From JAOARY01 sp045345765 (GTDB lineage Bacteria; Bacillota; Clostridia; Peptostreptococcales; Peptostreptococcaceae): 64,000 nucleotides of DNA. This document shows, piece by piece, positions 8,548-17,493 of this stretch (positions are counted from its first letter, which is position 1; each line of letters opens with the position of its first letter). Under the pieces are notes generated by a model. That model did not search any database, had not been told where the DNA came from, and saw nothing but the letters and a program-made list of their open reading frames with translations. The translations under genes and the position numbers were made by a program. Location: assembly GCA_045345765.1 (NCBI GenBank), contig CP148265.1, positions 2,852,001 to 2,916,000 on the forward strand, in the 5' to 3' direction.

Positions 8548-8973
8548 ATGAATACAACTAAAATAACAAATTTAAATAAATTAAAAGAAATTGGACAAGG
8601 TCAAATATTAACGCTTCCTGGATGGGATGAAAACCCTTTTGTTTGTAAGGTTAAAAGAGTATCTTTATTAGGTTTAGCCTCTAAAGGTACAATTCCTAAT
8701 AGTTTATTAAATTCAGCTCAAAAAATATTTACTCAAAGAGTAGATTCAAAAACATCTTTAAAAGAAATATGTGGTGTAATGAAAGCTATTGCAAAAGAAT
8801 CTTTATTAGAACCAACATTAGAGGAAATAGAAAGTGTTGGTTTGGATTTAACAGATGAACAACTAACAGTTTTATTAAATTATTCGCAACAAGGTCTTAA
8901 AGCCTTAGAATCTTTTCGTAACGAGCAACCAGATATTAAGAATAATAACCATGAGTCAAACATACAAAATTAG
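8548..8973 (+). CDS. Tail assembly chaperone, upstream part (gpG-like)
   Basis: 141 residues with AGGAGG upstream. It resembles XkdN/gpG-type chaperones: a short beta N-terminus (LTLPGWDENPFVCKVKRVS) and a helical rest. In siphoviruses this gene coats the tape measure during tail assembly, and an extended form is made by ribosomal frameshifting into the next frame. Here the next frame (plus 1) is open from 8909, overlapping the last 60 bases of this gene, and continues to 9151. Confidence 0.75.
   Translation: MNTTKITNLNKLKEIGQGQILTLPGWDENPFVCKVKRVSLLGLASKGTIPNSLLNSAQKIFTQRVDSKTSLKEICGVMKAIAKESLLEPTLEEIESVGLDLTDEQLTVLLNYSQQGLKALESFRNEQPDIKNNNHESNIQN
8911..8920 (+). promoter_or_regulatory. Candidate +1 frameshift site in tail chaperone gene
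   Basis: The zero-frame codons are TCT TTT CGT. A forward slip of one base at TTT re-pairs tRNA-Phe with TTC, a better match for a GAA anticodon, and the next zero-frame codon CGT is rare in this AGA-using genome, so a pause is plausible. The plus-1 frame opens just before (stop at 8906-8908) and runs to 9151. Fusion would give about 200 residues. Inferred only. Confidence 0.4.
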
Positions 8974-9151
8974 ACCTAGTGAAATTTTAGATATTAATGA
9001 TAGCTATGTTGCATTTTGTTTTGACGAAGCATGCATGTATATAGTTGATCAATTAAAAGAGGGAGAAAAACCAAGATTTTTAGATGATGGACAATCTTAT
9101 AATAAACCTTCTAACAATAGTGAATTAGTTGATTTCATGAATAAACATTAA
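8951..9151 (+). CDS. Tail assembly chaperone, downstream part (gpT-like)
   Basis: 66 residues from the ATG at 8951, or the C-terminal part of a frameshift fusion from the previous gene. It overlaps that gene by 23 bases in the plus-1 frame. No Shine-Dalgarno is visible before the ATG, unlike most genes nearby, which favours translation by frameshift or coupling. The sequence has a small alpha/beta fold with SYVAFCFDEACMYIV. Position directly before the tape measure region agrees with the GT part of the lambda-type gpG/gpGT system. Confidence 0.6.
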   Translation: MSQTYKIRPSEILDINDSYVAFCFDEACMYIVDQLKEGEKPRFLDDGQSYNKPSNNSELVDFMNKH

Positions 9152-9174
9152 TAATTTTAAAACCTTAAAAAGTA

Positions 9175-9203
9175 TTGTAAAAATTATTTCTTGGATATAT
9201 AAT
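9175..9203 (+). promoter_or_regulatory. Promoter of the pre-tape-measure moron
   Basis: TTGTAA at 9175-9180 and TATAAT at 9198-9203 are separated by exactly 17 bases, close to the sigma-A consensus. It sits 37 bases before the next start codon, inside the phage structural cluster. Confidence 0.7.
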
Positions 9204-9239
9204 TAGTATGAAATTATTAACATTCAAGGGGTGATTTTC

Positions 9240-9620
9240 ATGAATATCAAAAAAAGATTCTTAAAAAAAGCTGCTATAGTAGGTAGTTTTTTATTAGCTT
9301 CTTATATGTGCACAGAGGTAACTTATACAGAATCATATACAAAAGAGGAACTTAATAACGATAAAGAAATGATGAAATACCTAGAGGAAAATAATTATTT
9401 TGAAAAACTTAAAGAAGAAAAAGATAAATTAAAGCAAGAAGATAAAAAAGATAATATATCAAATGTTGATGATAAACTAAAATATTTAGATGATAAATAT
9501 GGTTTAGAGGAACAAGAAGAAGTAGAGAAAAATAATAATGATCAATATATCATAGAAATAAAATCAACAGTATTTAAAAAAACAATTAGAGATATTAATA
9601 AATTCTTTAAAAATATTTAA
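9240..9620 (+). CDS. Membrane-anchored phage cargo protein (possible superinfection exclusion)
   Basis: 126 residues from the ATG at 9240, 8 bases after AAGGGGTGA. The N-terminus is a typical export signal: KKRFLKK, then a hydrophobic stretch AAIVGSFLLASYM ending at Cys24, which is not a strict lipobox. The rest is a charged Lys/Glu helical domain outside the membrane. The gene has its own consensus promoter and its own terminator, so it can be expressed from the silent prophage. Small signal-bearing proteins next to the tape measure gene act in superinfection exclusion in some Gram-positive phages; that role is inferred here, not shown. Confidence 0.65.
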   Translation: MNIKKRFLKKAAIVGSFLLASYMCTEVTYTESYTKEELNNDKEMMKYLEENNYFEKLKEEKDKLKQEDKKDNISNVDDKLKYLDDKYGLEEQEEVEKNNNDQYIIEIKSTVFKKTIRDINKFFKNI

Positions 9621-9652
9621 AACTAAAAATAAATAAAACAATTGTTTCATAT

Positions 9653-9683
9653 AAAAGACATCTTTTTTAGGTGTCTTTTTTTA
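9653..9683 (+). terminator. Terminator of the pre-tape-measure moron
   Basis: A 10-bp stem (AAAAGACATC / GGTGTCTTTT, one T-G pair), a 7-base T-rich loop and a T run. It lies between the cargo gene and the tape measure ribosome binding site. Confidence 0.85.
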
Positions 9684-9721
9684 TACCTCTTTTTATCTTT
9701 TATCCTGGAGGTGATAATAAT

Positions 9722-12700
9722 TTGATTAATGCAGGTACGGTAACAAGTTTTTTAGAATTAGATACTAGTAGATTTAGTGCTAGTTTAAGAGGTGTAGGAG
9801 CACAATTATCAGCTTTTTCTAATAGTAGTAATTCTTTAAGCAATAGAATAACTAATTTAGGTGGTGCAATATCTGGAGTTGGTGCATCTTTAACTAAGGG
9901 TTTAACAGTTCCCTTAGTTGGTGTTGGTGCTTTATTTGTTAAAACAGCTTCTGATTTTGAAGCTAGTATGTCAAAAGTAAAAGCTTTATCAGGTGCAACT
10001 GGTAAAGACTTTGAACTACTTAAAGATAAAGCATTAGAAATGGGTTCAAAAACACAATTTAGTGCTAGTGAAAGTGCACAAGCTTTACAATATATGTCCT
10101 TAGCAGGATGGGAAACAAAACAGATGTTAGATGGTTTACCTGGTGTTTTAGATTTAGCAGCTTCAGCAGGTATGGACTTAGGTCAGGCAAGTGATATTTT
10201 AACAGATACAATGTCTGCTTTTGCTATGAAAGCAGAAGAAGCTACTCACGCAGCAGATGTATTTGCATATGCTCAAGCTAACGCTAATACTGATGTATCA
10301 CAACTTGGTGAAGCTTTTAAATATGTTTCAGCTTCTTCACATGCTATGGGTTATGATTTAGAAGATACAACTGCTATATTAGAAGCCTTAGCTAATCAAG
10401 GACTTAAAGGTTCAGTAGCAGGAACTACTTTAAATGCAGTATTTAGAGATATGAAGAAAAACTCACATGATGGTGCTATATCTATAGGTAAACAAAATAT
10501 AGCTATTGTTGATTCTAATGGTAATTATCGTGACATGATGGATATTATGAGTGATGTTAATTATGCTACTAAAGATATGACTATGGCTCAAAAAGATGCT
10601 GCTTTAGGTGCTATATTTGGAACTAGAGCAATTAAAGGCGTTAACATGATAATGACAGAGGGAACAGATACAATAAAAACTTATGAAGCAGAATTAAGAA
10701 ATTCAAATGGATATGCTAAAGAAACTGCTGAAATTATGAATGATAATTTAAAAGGTGCTTTTACTAAATTAAAATCAGCTTTAGAGGGTATGGCTATTAG
10801 TTTAGGTAATGTATTAATACCAATGATTAAAGATTTAGTACAAAAAATAAATGATTGGGTTGATTGGTTCAATTCTTTAAATGACAGCACAAAAGAAACC
10901 ATTGTTAAAGTTGGACTTGTAGTAGCTTCACTTGGTCCATTACTTTTAATACTTGGTAATTTAATAAGTGCAGGAGGTATAGTTTTTGGAACGATTGGAA
11001 AAATAGCAGGTTCTATGGGACTTTTAGGTGGGTCAACAGCTACAGCAACAACGGCAACTGGTGGACTTGCAGGAGCTTTTACTTTCTTAACTGGACCTAT
11101 TGGTCTAACTATTGCAGCTATAGCTGGTTTAATAGCAATTTTTGTAACTTTATATAAAAAATCTGAAACCTTTAGAAATTATATGAATAATCTAGGTAGT
11201 GATTTAAAAAACTTTGCAGCTTCTATACCTGCATTCTTCACTGATTTACCTGGTAACTTAGAAGCCATAGGTAAAAACATTATCATAGGTTTAGGTAATG
11301 GGATTTTATCAATGATTAAGTATCCTTTTGAAATAATGGATAAACTAACAGGTGGCTTAATAACAAGAGTTAAAAAATCTTTAGGTATTCATTCACCCTC
11401 TAGGGTTATGATTGAATTTGGTAAATACATCGATGAAGGTTTAGCAAAAGGTATGGAAGATAATAAAGATGATGTTTTAAAAACAGCAACTAATATAGCT
11501 AAAGGAATAGAAGATAGTATAAAAACCAATGTTAAAAAGATTGAGGGCTTTGGTAAACAAGTTGTAACAGCCTTAAAAAATCAATATAAAGATTTAGAAA
11601 GAACACAAATAGAAAGTATTAATAAAACAGTTAAAGCAGAAGAAGAAGCCTCTAATAAAAGACTTAAAAAATATAATGATGAATATATGCAAAAGCTAAA
11701 ACTTATAGATAAAGAAGCCTATGATAAAACTAAAGATTTACAAGAACAAATTGATAGTATAGATGCTAGAACCAAAAGAGAAGAAGAGGAATTAAGAAAA
11801 CAAGAACAGTTAAAAAAACAAATAAGACTAGAAGCAGCAGTAGATGAAGCTAAAAGTGATGAAGAAAGAAAAAAAGCTAAAGAAGAATTAAATATATATC
11901 TACTTGAATTAGAAAGAGAAAAGATTCTAGAGCAAAGAGAAATTAAAAAAGTAGAACTAGAAGAAGAAATGGAAAGTATAAATCAAAAAGCAGAAAAAAC
12001 AAAAGAAAGCTTAACCAAAGAATATGAAGATAAAAAAGCTAATGAAGAAGCAAAATTAGAATTAATTAAAGAAAATGCACAAATAGAAATAGATTTAGTA
12101 AAAGAACATTATAGTGCTTTAAGCGATGCTTACGCATTAGAAAATGAAGCAATAAGACTTATGACACAAGAAAATCAAGAAGAACTTATAACACTACTAA
12201 GTGAATATAATCCTAAATGGCAAGATGCAGGTCAATCATTTTCAGATAAACTTTTAAATGGTCTAAATTCAAATAAAGAAACAATAAAAGAATGCGTAGA
12301 TGAAATGATAGATATAGCACCTCATATAAAGGATCAAGAAAAAGCACTTAAAGATTTAAATAAAGTCATTGATAAATTAGAGGAAAAAGCTAACAAAGTT
12401 AAAGATAGTGGTAAAACAATAGGCTCTGGATTAGGTGCAATTGGAGAAGGTGCTAAATCTGCTGAAGATGATTTAAAGAAATTAGAAGAAGCAACAAATA
12501 ATCAAACAGATGCAAATTCGAAACTAGCTGATGAAATGACTAATAATACAATACCTAAAGTTGCTTTATTTAGTGAAGAAATTTCAAAATCTACTCAAGA
12601 AGCCGTAGGCTCTTACATGAACTTAGATACTCAAGCAGGTCAAAGTCTTATGAACTTAAATTTAACAAGTGAAAAAGTATCTGGTCAAACAGCATTAACT

Positions 12701-14140
12701 CTAACAAAAACATTTAGTGATATGGGTGAGCAAATAAAAACTAGCTTAGATACCAAATATAATGAGTCATATTCTATAATGGAAAACTTCTTTAAAAATA
12801 GTGACACTCTTACAGAACAAGAAGAAAAAGAGGCACTAAAAAAACTAAAAGAAAATCATGAAAAGAAAAAAGAAGAAACAGATGCACATGTTAAAAAAAT
12901 TGAAAAAATCTTAAAAGAAGCAAGCAAAAATAATAGAGAACTTACAAAGGAAGAACAAGAAGAAATAAATAAAATCCAGGAAGAAATGAAACAAAATGCA
13001 ATAGATACATTAACAGAAAATGAAACAGAAGCTAATGATATTCTTGATAGAATGAAAAAAAGAGCAGGAAGTATAACAGCAGAACAAGCAGCAGAGGTTG
13101 TAAAAAATGCAAAACAACAAAAAGATGAAACTGTAAAAGAAGCAGAAGAACAAAAGAAAAAAACTATTGCAGAATTAGAAAGACAAAGAGATAAATTAGG
13201 TATTATAAGTGATGAACAATGTAAAAAGTTAAGTGAATATGCTAAAGCACAATGTGAAAAACAAACTAAAGAGGCAGAAACTGCTTATGATAATGTAGTT
13301 AAAGCTGCACAAGCTCAAGCGACTGAACATGTGGACCATGTTAATTGGGAAACTGGTGAAGTTCTTTCCGAGTGGGAATACTTAGCTTTAAAACAAGAAG
13401 AAGAATTCAAAAAAAGAAGAGAAGAATCAGATAAACATTGGGAAGAAACAAAGGAGAAAGTTAAAGGAAGTATGAAAAATATTGGTGAAACTATCTCTAA
13501 TGGACTTGACGGTATTAGTACTTGGGCAACAGACCATTGGTCTAAAATGACAGGCTTATTATCTAATCCAATATCCTCTGCATTTGATGAAATAGATAAA
13601 TGGACAGGTAAGATATGCAAAGCAGTTGGTAAAGCTATTGATAAGATAAAAAAACTAATGGGATTTCAAGAAGATAGTAAATCTGGTGGTGGTTCTTTAG
13701 GTGGTGGAGGTGGAGGCTTTATTGGTCCATCAACCTCAACAACTTCTTCATCAAGTGGATTTGTTGGTCCGTCTTTTTCTCCATCTTCTGATAGTGGATA
13801 TGCAAGAGGTACTAATAACGCAACTAGAGGTTGGCACTGGGTAGGGGAACAAGGACCAGAATTAAGATACTTTAATGGTGGTGAAACAGTTATTAATTCA
13901 GCTAAATCTTTAGAAATAGCAAGTAATTTAGCTAAATCAAATAATCTTTTAAATCCTAATAATAACCACTCTATTAACAATTTTGAAATAGATTATGAAA
14001 AATTAGGACAAGTAATAGCTAGAAACTCTAAAGATATAAATGTTAATAGTACTTTTTATAGTCCAGACCCTCTAACACCTAACAGAGTAAGAGAAAATCA
14101 AGAACAATTATTAAGAGATTTAGAATTTAATTTAGAATAA
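9722..14140 (+). CDS. Phage tail tape measure protein (TP901 core)
   Basis: 1472 residues from the TTG at 9722, 10 bases after GGAGGTGAT; upstream in-frame sequence lies inside the terminator and is not coding. Residues about 75-300 form the conserved TP901 tape measure core (FEASMSKVKALSGATG, SLAGWETKQML, AMGYDLEDTTAILEALA). Hydrophobic helices follow near 400-480, then a long charged coiled coil (about 590-1300) and a Gly/Ser-rich end with a GWHWVGEQGPELR motif typical of these proteins. Tape measures set tail length and help DNA delivery. At roughly 1.5 Å per residue the tail would be of the order of 200 nm, an estimate only. Confidence 0.95.
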   Translation: MINAGTVTSFLELDTSRFSASLRGVGAQLSAFSNSSNSLSNRITNLGGAISGVGASLTKGLTVPLVGVGALFVKTASDFEASMSKVKALSGATGKDFELLKDKALEMGSKTQFSASESAQALQYMSLAGWETKQMLDGLPGVLDLAASAGMDLGQASDILTDTMSAFAMKAEEATHAADVFAYAQANANTDVSQLGEAFKYVSASSHAMGYDLEDTTAILEALANQGLKGSVAGTTLNAVFRDMKKNSHDGAISIGKQNIAIVDSNGNYRDMMDIMSDVNYATKDMTMAQKDAALGAIFGTRAIKGVNMIMTEGTDTIKTYEAELRNSNGYAKETAEIMNDNLKGAFTKLKSALEGMAISLGNVLIPMIKDLVQKINDWVDWFNSLNDSTKETIVKVGLVVASLGPLLLILGNLISAGGIVFGTIGKIAGSMGLLGGSTATATTATGGLAGAFTFLTGPIGLTIAAIAGLIAIFVTLYKKSETFRNYMNNLGSDLKNFAASIPAFFTDLPGNLEAIGKNIIIGLGNGILSMIKYPFEIMDKLTGGLITRVKKSLGIHSPSRVMIEFGKYIDEGLAKGMEDNKDDVLKTATNIAKGIEDSIKTNVKKIEGFGKQVVTALKNQYKDLERTQIESINKTVKAEEEASNKRLKKYNDEYMQKLKLIDKEAYDKTKDLQEQIDSIDARTKREEEELRKQEQLKKQIRLEAAVDEAKSDEERKKAKEELNIYLLELEREKILEQREIKKVELEEEMESINQKAEKTKESLTKEYEDKKANEEAKLELIKENAQIEIDLVKEHYSALSDAYALENEAIRLMTQENQEELITLLSEYNPKWQDAGQSFSDKLLNGLNSNKETIKECVDEMIDIAPHIKDQEKALKDLNKVIDKLEEKANKVKDSGKTIGSGLGAIGEGAKSAEDDLKKLEEATNNQTDANSKLADEMTNNTIPKVALFSEEISKSTQEAVGSYMNLDTQAGQSLMNLNLTSEKVSGQTALTLTKTFSDMGEQIKTSLDTKYNESYSIMENFFKNSDTLTEQEEKEALKKLKENHEKKKEETDAHVKKIEKILKEASKNNRELTKEEQEEINKIQEEMKQNAIDTLTENETEANDILDRMKKRAGSITAEQAAEVVKNAKQQKDETVKEAEEQKKKTIAELERQRDKLGIISDEQCKKLSEYAKAQCEKQTKEAETAYDNVVKAAQAQATEHVDHVNWETGEVLSEWEYLALKQEEEFKKRREESDKHWEETKEKVKGSMKNIGETISNGLDGISTWATDHWSKMTGLLSNPISSAFDEIDKWTGKICKAVGKAIDKIKKLMGFQEDSKSGGGSLGGGGGGFIGPSTSTTSSSSGFVGPSFSPSSDSGYARGTNNATRGWHWVGEQGPELRYFNGGETVINSAKSLEIASNLAKSNNLLNPNNNHSINNFEIDYEKLGQVIARNSKDINVNSTFYSPDPLTPNRVRENQEQLLRDLEFNLE

Positions 14141-14251
14141 ATATATATTTGTAAATTTAATAATTTAATTATCCATTTTGCAAATATCATTATCCATTAA
14201 AAAAATTTTATAGTTATTTTAATAAAAATAAATAATGAAAGGAGGTTTAAT

Positions 14252-15112
14252 TTGGAAAAGATTATTTTTAAAAATAAATATAACAAAGAAATTATTTTAT
14301 CTGATCATGCACCTTATATTTTAAAAAAATTAAATGGATTAGATTCATCTGCAAATATAAATTTAATTAAATCTCCTTTGCAAGATGGAAAAACTTTTAA
14401 TAATTCTTCTTTTAATGAAAAATCATTAAGTATTGAATTAGCTCTAATTTCCCAAGATGATAAAGAGATGTATGAGCTTAGAAAAAAATTAAATAATGTC
14501 TTTAATCCAAACAATGGTGAATGTACCTTACAGTATGAATACGGAGATTATAAAAGAGATATCAAAGTATTCATAAAAAACGCACCAAAATATAAAGAAG
14601 ATCATCAAAGTGATAACAGAATTTTAGATACAATTATACATTTAGTTGCACCAAGTCCCTTTTGGCAAGATATTTATACAGAATCAAAATTAATAGCTAC
14701 ATGGACTGGTGGATTAACTTTTCCTCTTTCTTTAGGTACTTCTTTTGCAACAAAGGGAAGTCCTAGATTAGATGTTATTAATGATGGGGATTTAGATACT
14801 CCATTAATTATTAAATTTAGAGGCCCTGCAATAAATCCTATAATTAAAAATCTTAGAACTAACGAATTTATAAAAGTTAAAAAAGAATTAAAAGAAAGTG
14901 ATGTGTTAGAAGTAAATACAGAGTTTGGAAATAAAAAAGTAACTATAAAAAAAGAAGATGGTCAAATAATTAATGCATTTAATTTTATAGATCTTAACTC
15001 TACATTTTTTAATTTAAAAGTAGGAAAAAATATAATTGAATGTGATAGTGATGATGGAAGTACTAAATCAAAGATAAAAATAGATTGGAAACTTAGATAT
15101 GTAGGAATTTAA
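14252..15112 (+). CDS. Distal tail protein (Dit)
   Basis: 286 residues, TTG start after AAAGGAGG. The N-terminal half with LSDHAPYILKKLNGLD and a later HLVAPSPFWQD motif is diagnostic of the siphovirus distal tail family. Dit forms the hub that joins the tube to the baseplate. It follows the tape measure, the canonical order. A terminator overlaps its last codons. Confidence 0.88.
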   Translation: MEKIIFKNKYNKEIILSDHAPYILKKLNGLDSSANINLIKSPLQDGKTFNNSSFNEKSLSIELALISQDDKEMYELRKKLNNVFNPNNGECTLQYEYGDYKRDIKVFIKNAPKYKEDHQSDNRILDTIIHLVAPSPFWQDIYTESKLIATWTGGLTFPLSLGTSFATKGSPRLDVINDGDLDTPLIIKFRGPAINPIIKNLRTNEFIKVKKELKESDVLEVNTEFGNKKVTIKKEDGQIINAFNFIDLNSTFFNLKVGKNIIECDSDDGSTKSKIKIDWKLRYVGI

Positions 15113-15132
15113 AACCTCTATCTAAGTTTTTT
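15089..15132 (+). terminator. Terminator overlapping the Dit stop
   Basis: An 11-bp perfect stem (AAACTTAGATA / TATCTAAGTTT) with a 19-base loop, followed by TTTT. The left arm lies within the last codons of the Dit gene. Confidence 0.7.
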
Positions 15133-15166
15133 TAATCTGAATAATAGATATAGAAAGGAGAATTAC

Positions 15167-17461
15167 ATGGAACATTATAGATTTTTTAATAATACCCCAG
15201 ATGATGTTAGAGAATATAAAGCAGATGATTTTGCAGAGTATTTTAGAAGCTTCTTAACTTCTGGTATATTTAATCAAGATAATTCTTTAGAGGTACAAAC
15301 AAAAGGATTAGATATGAATGTATTAGTTTGTGAAGGTTTCGCATTCTTAACGGGTTATCTTTATAAGAATGATGATAAAAAAGTATTAGCACTTAATCCT
15401 GCTGATGCTTTTTTAAATCGTGTTGATAGAATAGTTTTAAGATTAGATCATAATAATAGATTTATTAAAGCTTTGGTTAAACAAGGTGAAGTAAATGAAA
15501 ATCCTATACCACCAGAGTTAACAAGAACGGAAACAATATATGAATTATCTCTAGCTAAGATAAATATAATAGCAGGTAAATCTTTTGTTGAAAGAGATCA
15601 AATAATCGATGAAAGAATGGATGAAAATATATGTGGTTATGTATCTTCACTTGTTACAATACCAACCAATGAAATGTGGGATGATTGGTTAGAAAATAAA
15701 ACGAAGATAAATAATGATTGGACTACCTGGTTTAATGAAGCTAAAAATAAATACAGTCAGTTAGATTTAAATTTAATAAATAAAGAGGTTGAAAGTTTAA
15801 AAACAAATATTTTAGATAACAATAAATATTTAGATGATCATAAAAAAGAATCTAATCCACATGATATTACTTGTTTGAAAATAGGTGCAGAACCTAAAAT
15901 AACTAAAAAAACTGGTTTTAATTTAGATAAATCAGATTTAATCAATTCTGCAAGTAAAACAACTTTAGCCACTTCTTATGCTGTTAAGACTACTTATGAT
16001 TTAGCTAATTCAAAAGAACCTAAGATAACTAAAAAGACTGGATTTAATTTAAATAAATCAGATGCAGTTACTTCAACAAGTAAAACAACTTTAGCTACTT
16101 CTTATGCTGTTAAAGTGGCTTACGATAAAGGAAATACTGCTTTAGCTAAAGCTGATGATGCATTTGAAAAAGCAGAGCAGGCTTTTACATCTGCCAGTAA
16201 TGGTAAAAAATTAATAGCTAATGCTATTACTGGCGTTGGAATACCTGCAAATAGTGATGAAACTTTTTCTTCTTTAGCTAATAAAATAAGCAAAGTTCAA
16301 AATCTTAAAGTTAATGGACCTTTCTTAGGAGCGTTATTAACAGATTATTTAAGTCAAAATAGAGAATATTTTTGTGCAGGTTGGAATTTAGGAACACTTT
16401 CAAGAAAGAGTTATCAAAATAAATTAAGACCATATTCTTTTTTACTTACACCACAATTAATAAACAATATGACTAAAGTTGTTACGACTCATCATGTTTC
16501 AATAGATAGTAATGGAGATTATATGTATAAAACATTAGCAAGCTTTAATAAAATAGTTGTATCACAAGGAGATTATATATATGGGATACGCTATAACTAT
16601 AGAGGAAATCCTAATGATCAAAATAATAATTTTCATATTTTTGCATTTCATAAAGTTGATGGTCGTACTTTATGGAATATTACTGTAAGTAGAAGTAGTT
16701 GTGGAAATCAATTTGCTGTTTGTGAAACTGATTTTTTAAAGAGTTTTTCGGCAGCTGCTGATCTAGAAACTGATGATTTGATAATAACTTATAAAACAGT
16801 GTATGCACCGTATTATAAGATTGTTCGTATATCAAGAACTAATGGAAAGCCCTCTATTATAGAATCCTTTTCAAATTACGAGGATATTAAATTTACTAAA
16901 AAAACATATGGATATACATTTAGTAACGGAAATTATGTATCTAACAATAAAAGTCGATATACTACTTGGTTTACATCTTCAGGGCAAGAGATTTCAAAAA
17001 CAAAAGATTTATTTTTATTTGCTGAGATGGATAGAGTTAGTATACCTAAAGCTTTCTTTAGTCCTATAATAAATATCAATCGTGATTTAATTATTGTTCC
17101 AAATATACAGTGGCAAACAGGAAGTTCAAGCTATAATAATCCGTGTAAATGGTATATTTTAAATGATACAGAGGTTAAAGCAGAAATAGAAGGAGAATGG
17201 CAAAAAATAACCTGCAATAAAGATAAAAATAAATTATATGGATTAAGTAATAATTCTATTGCAGAAATAGATATAAATACAGGAAAAATAATAAAAAGAT
17301 TTCCAAGAACAAATTTTTTACCTAAAAATGCTCAAAATAATCAAACATACGGAAATATCGTTGGAATATCTCCAGAACTAGATGAATTAGTAATAGAAAA
17401 GATAGATTCAATAAAACAAGAAACTATTGCATGCTTTACTAAACTACAACCTAGATTATAA
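15167..17461 (+). CDS. Baseplate / tail fibre protein with receptor-binding C-terminus
   Basis: 764 residues, start after AAAGGAG. Residues 1-190 resemble the upper-baseplate N-terminus of siphoviruses (HYRFFNNTPDDVREYKADDF, FLNRVDRIVLRLD). Residues 242-325 are two 42-residue repeats starting EPKITKKTGFN, a fibre-type spacer. The C-terminal 380 residues are rich in beta strands and aromatics with repeated short blades, compatible with a propeller-like recognition domain. The N-terminus anchors the protein to the tail and the C-terminus is the likely host receptor binder; the latter is inference. Confidence 0.75.
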   Translation: MEHYRFFNNTPDDVREYKADDFAEYFRSFLTSGIFNQDNSLEVQTKGLDMNVLVCEGFAFLTGYLYKNDDKKVLALNPADAFLNRVDRIVLRLDHNNRFIKALVKQGEVNENPIPPELTRTETIYELSLAKINIIAGKSFVERDQIIDERMDENICGYVSSLVTIPTNEMWDDWLENKTKINNDWTTWFNEAKNKYSQLDLNLINKEVESLKTNILDNNKYLDDHKKESNPHDITCLKIGAEPKITKKTGFNLDKSDLINSASKTTLATSYAVKTTYDLANSKEPKITKKTGFNLNKSDAVTSTSKTTLATSYAVKVAYDKGNTALAKADDAFEKAEQAFTSASNGKKLIANAITGVGIPANSDETFSSLANKISKVQNLKVNGPFLGALLTDYLSQNREYFCAGWNLGTLSRKSYQNKLRPYSFLLTPQLINNMTKVVTTHHVSIDSNGDYMYKTLASFNKIVVSQGDYIYGIRYNYRGNPNDQNNNFHIFAFHKVDGRTLWNITVSRSSCGNQFAVCETDFLKSFSAAADLETDDLIITYKTVYAPYYKIVRISRTNGKPSIIESFSNYEDIKFTKKTYGYTFSNGNYVSNNKSRYTTWFTSSGQEISKTKDLFLFAEMDRVSIPKAFFSPIININRDLIIVPNIQWQTGSSSYNNPCKWYILNDTEVKAEIEGEWQKITCNKDKNKLYGLSNNSIAEIDINTGKIIKRFPRTNFLPKNAQNNQTYGNIVGISPELDELVIEKIDSIKQETIACFTKLQPRL
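15890..16141 (+). repeat. Two tandem 126-bp coding repeats in the fibre gene
   Basis: Direct repeat units 15890-16015 and 16016-16141 encode two copies of a 42-residue module beginning EPKITKKTGFNL and including SKTTLATSYAVK. They differ at several positions in DNA and protein, so they are not a very recent duplication. Confidence 0.85.
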
Positions 17462-17493
17462 CTATAAATTTAAGTTAAAAAGGAGTTATTAAA

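Noticed and set aside
13315..13980. Minus-strand open frames inside the tape measure gene
   Set aside because: They lie opposite a clearly coding gene and have no ribosome binding site or family match.
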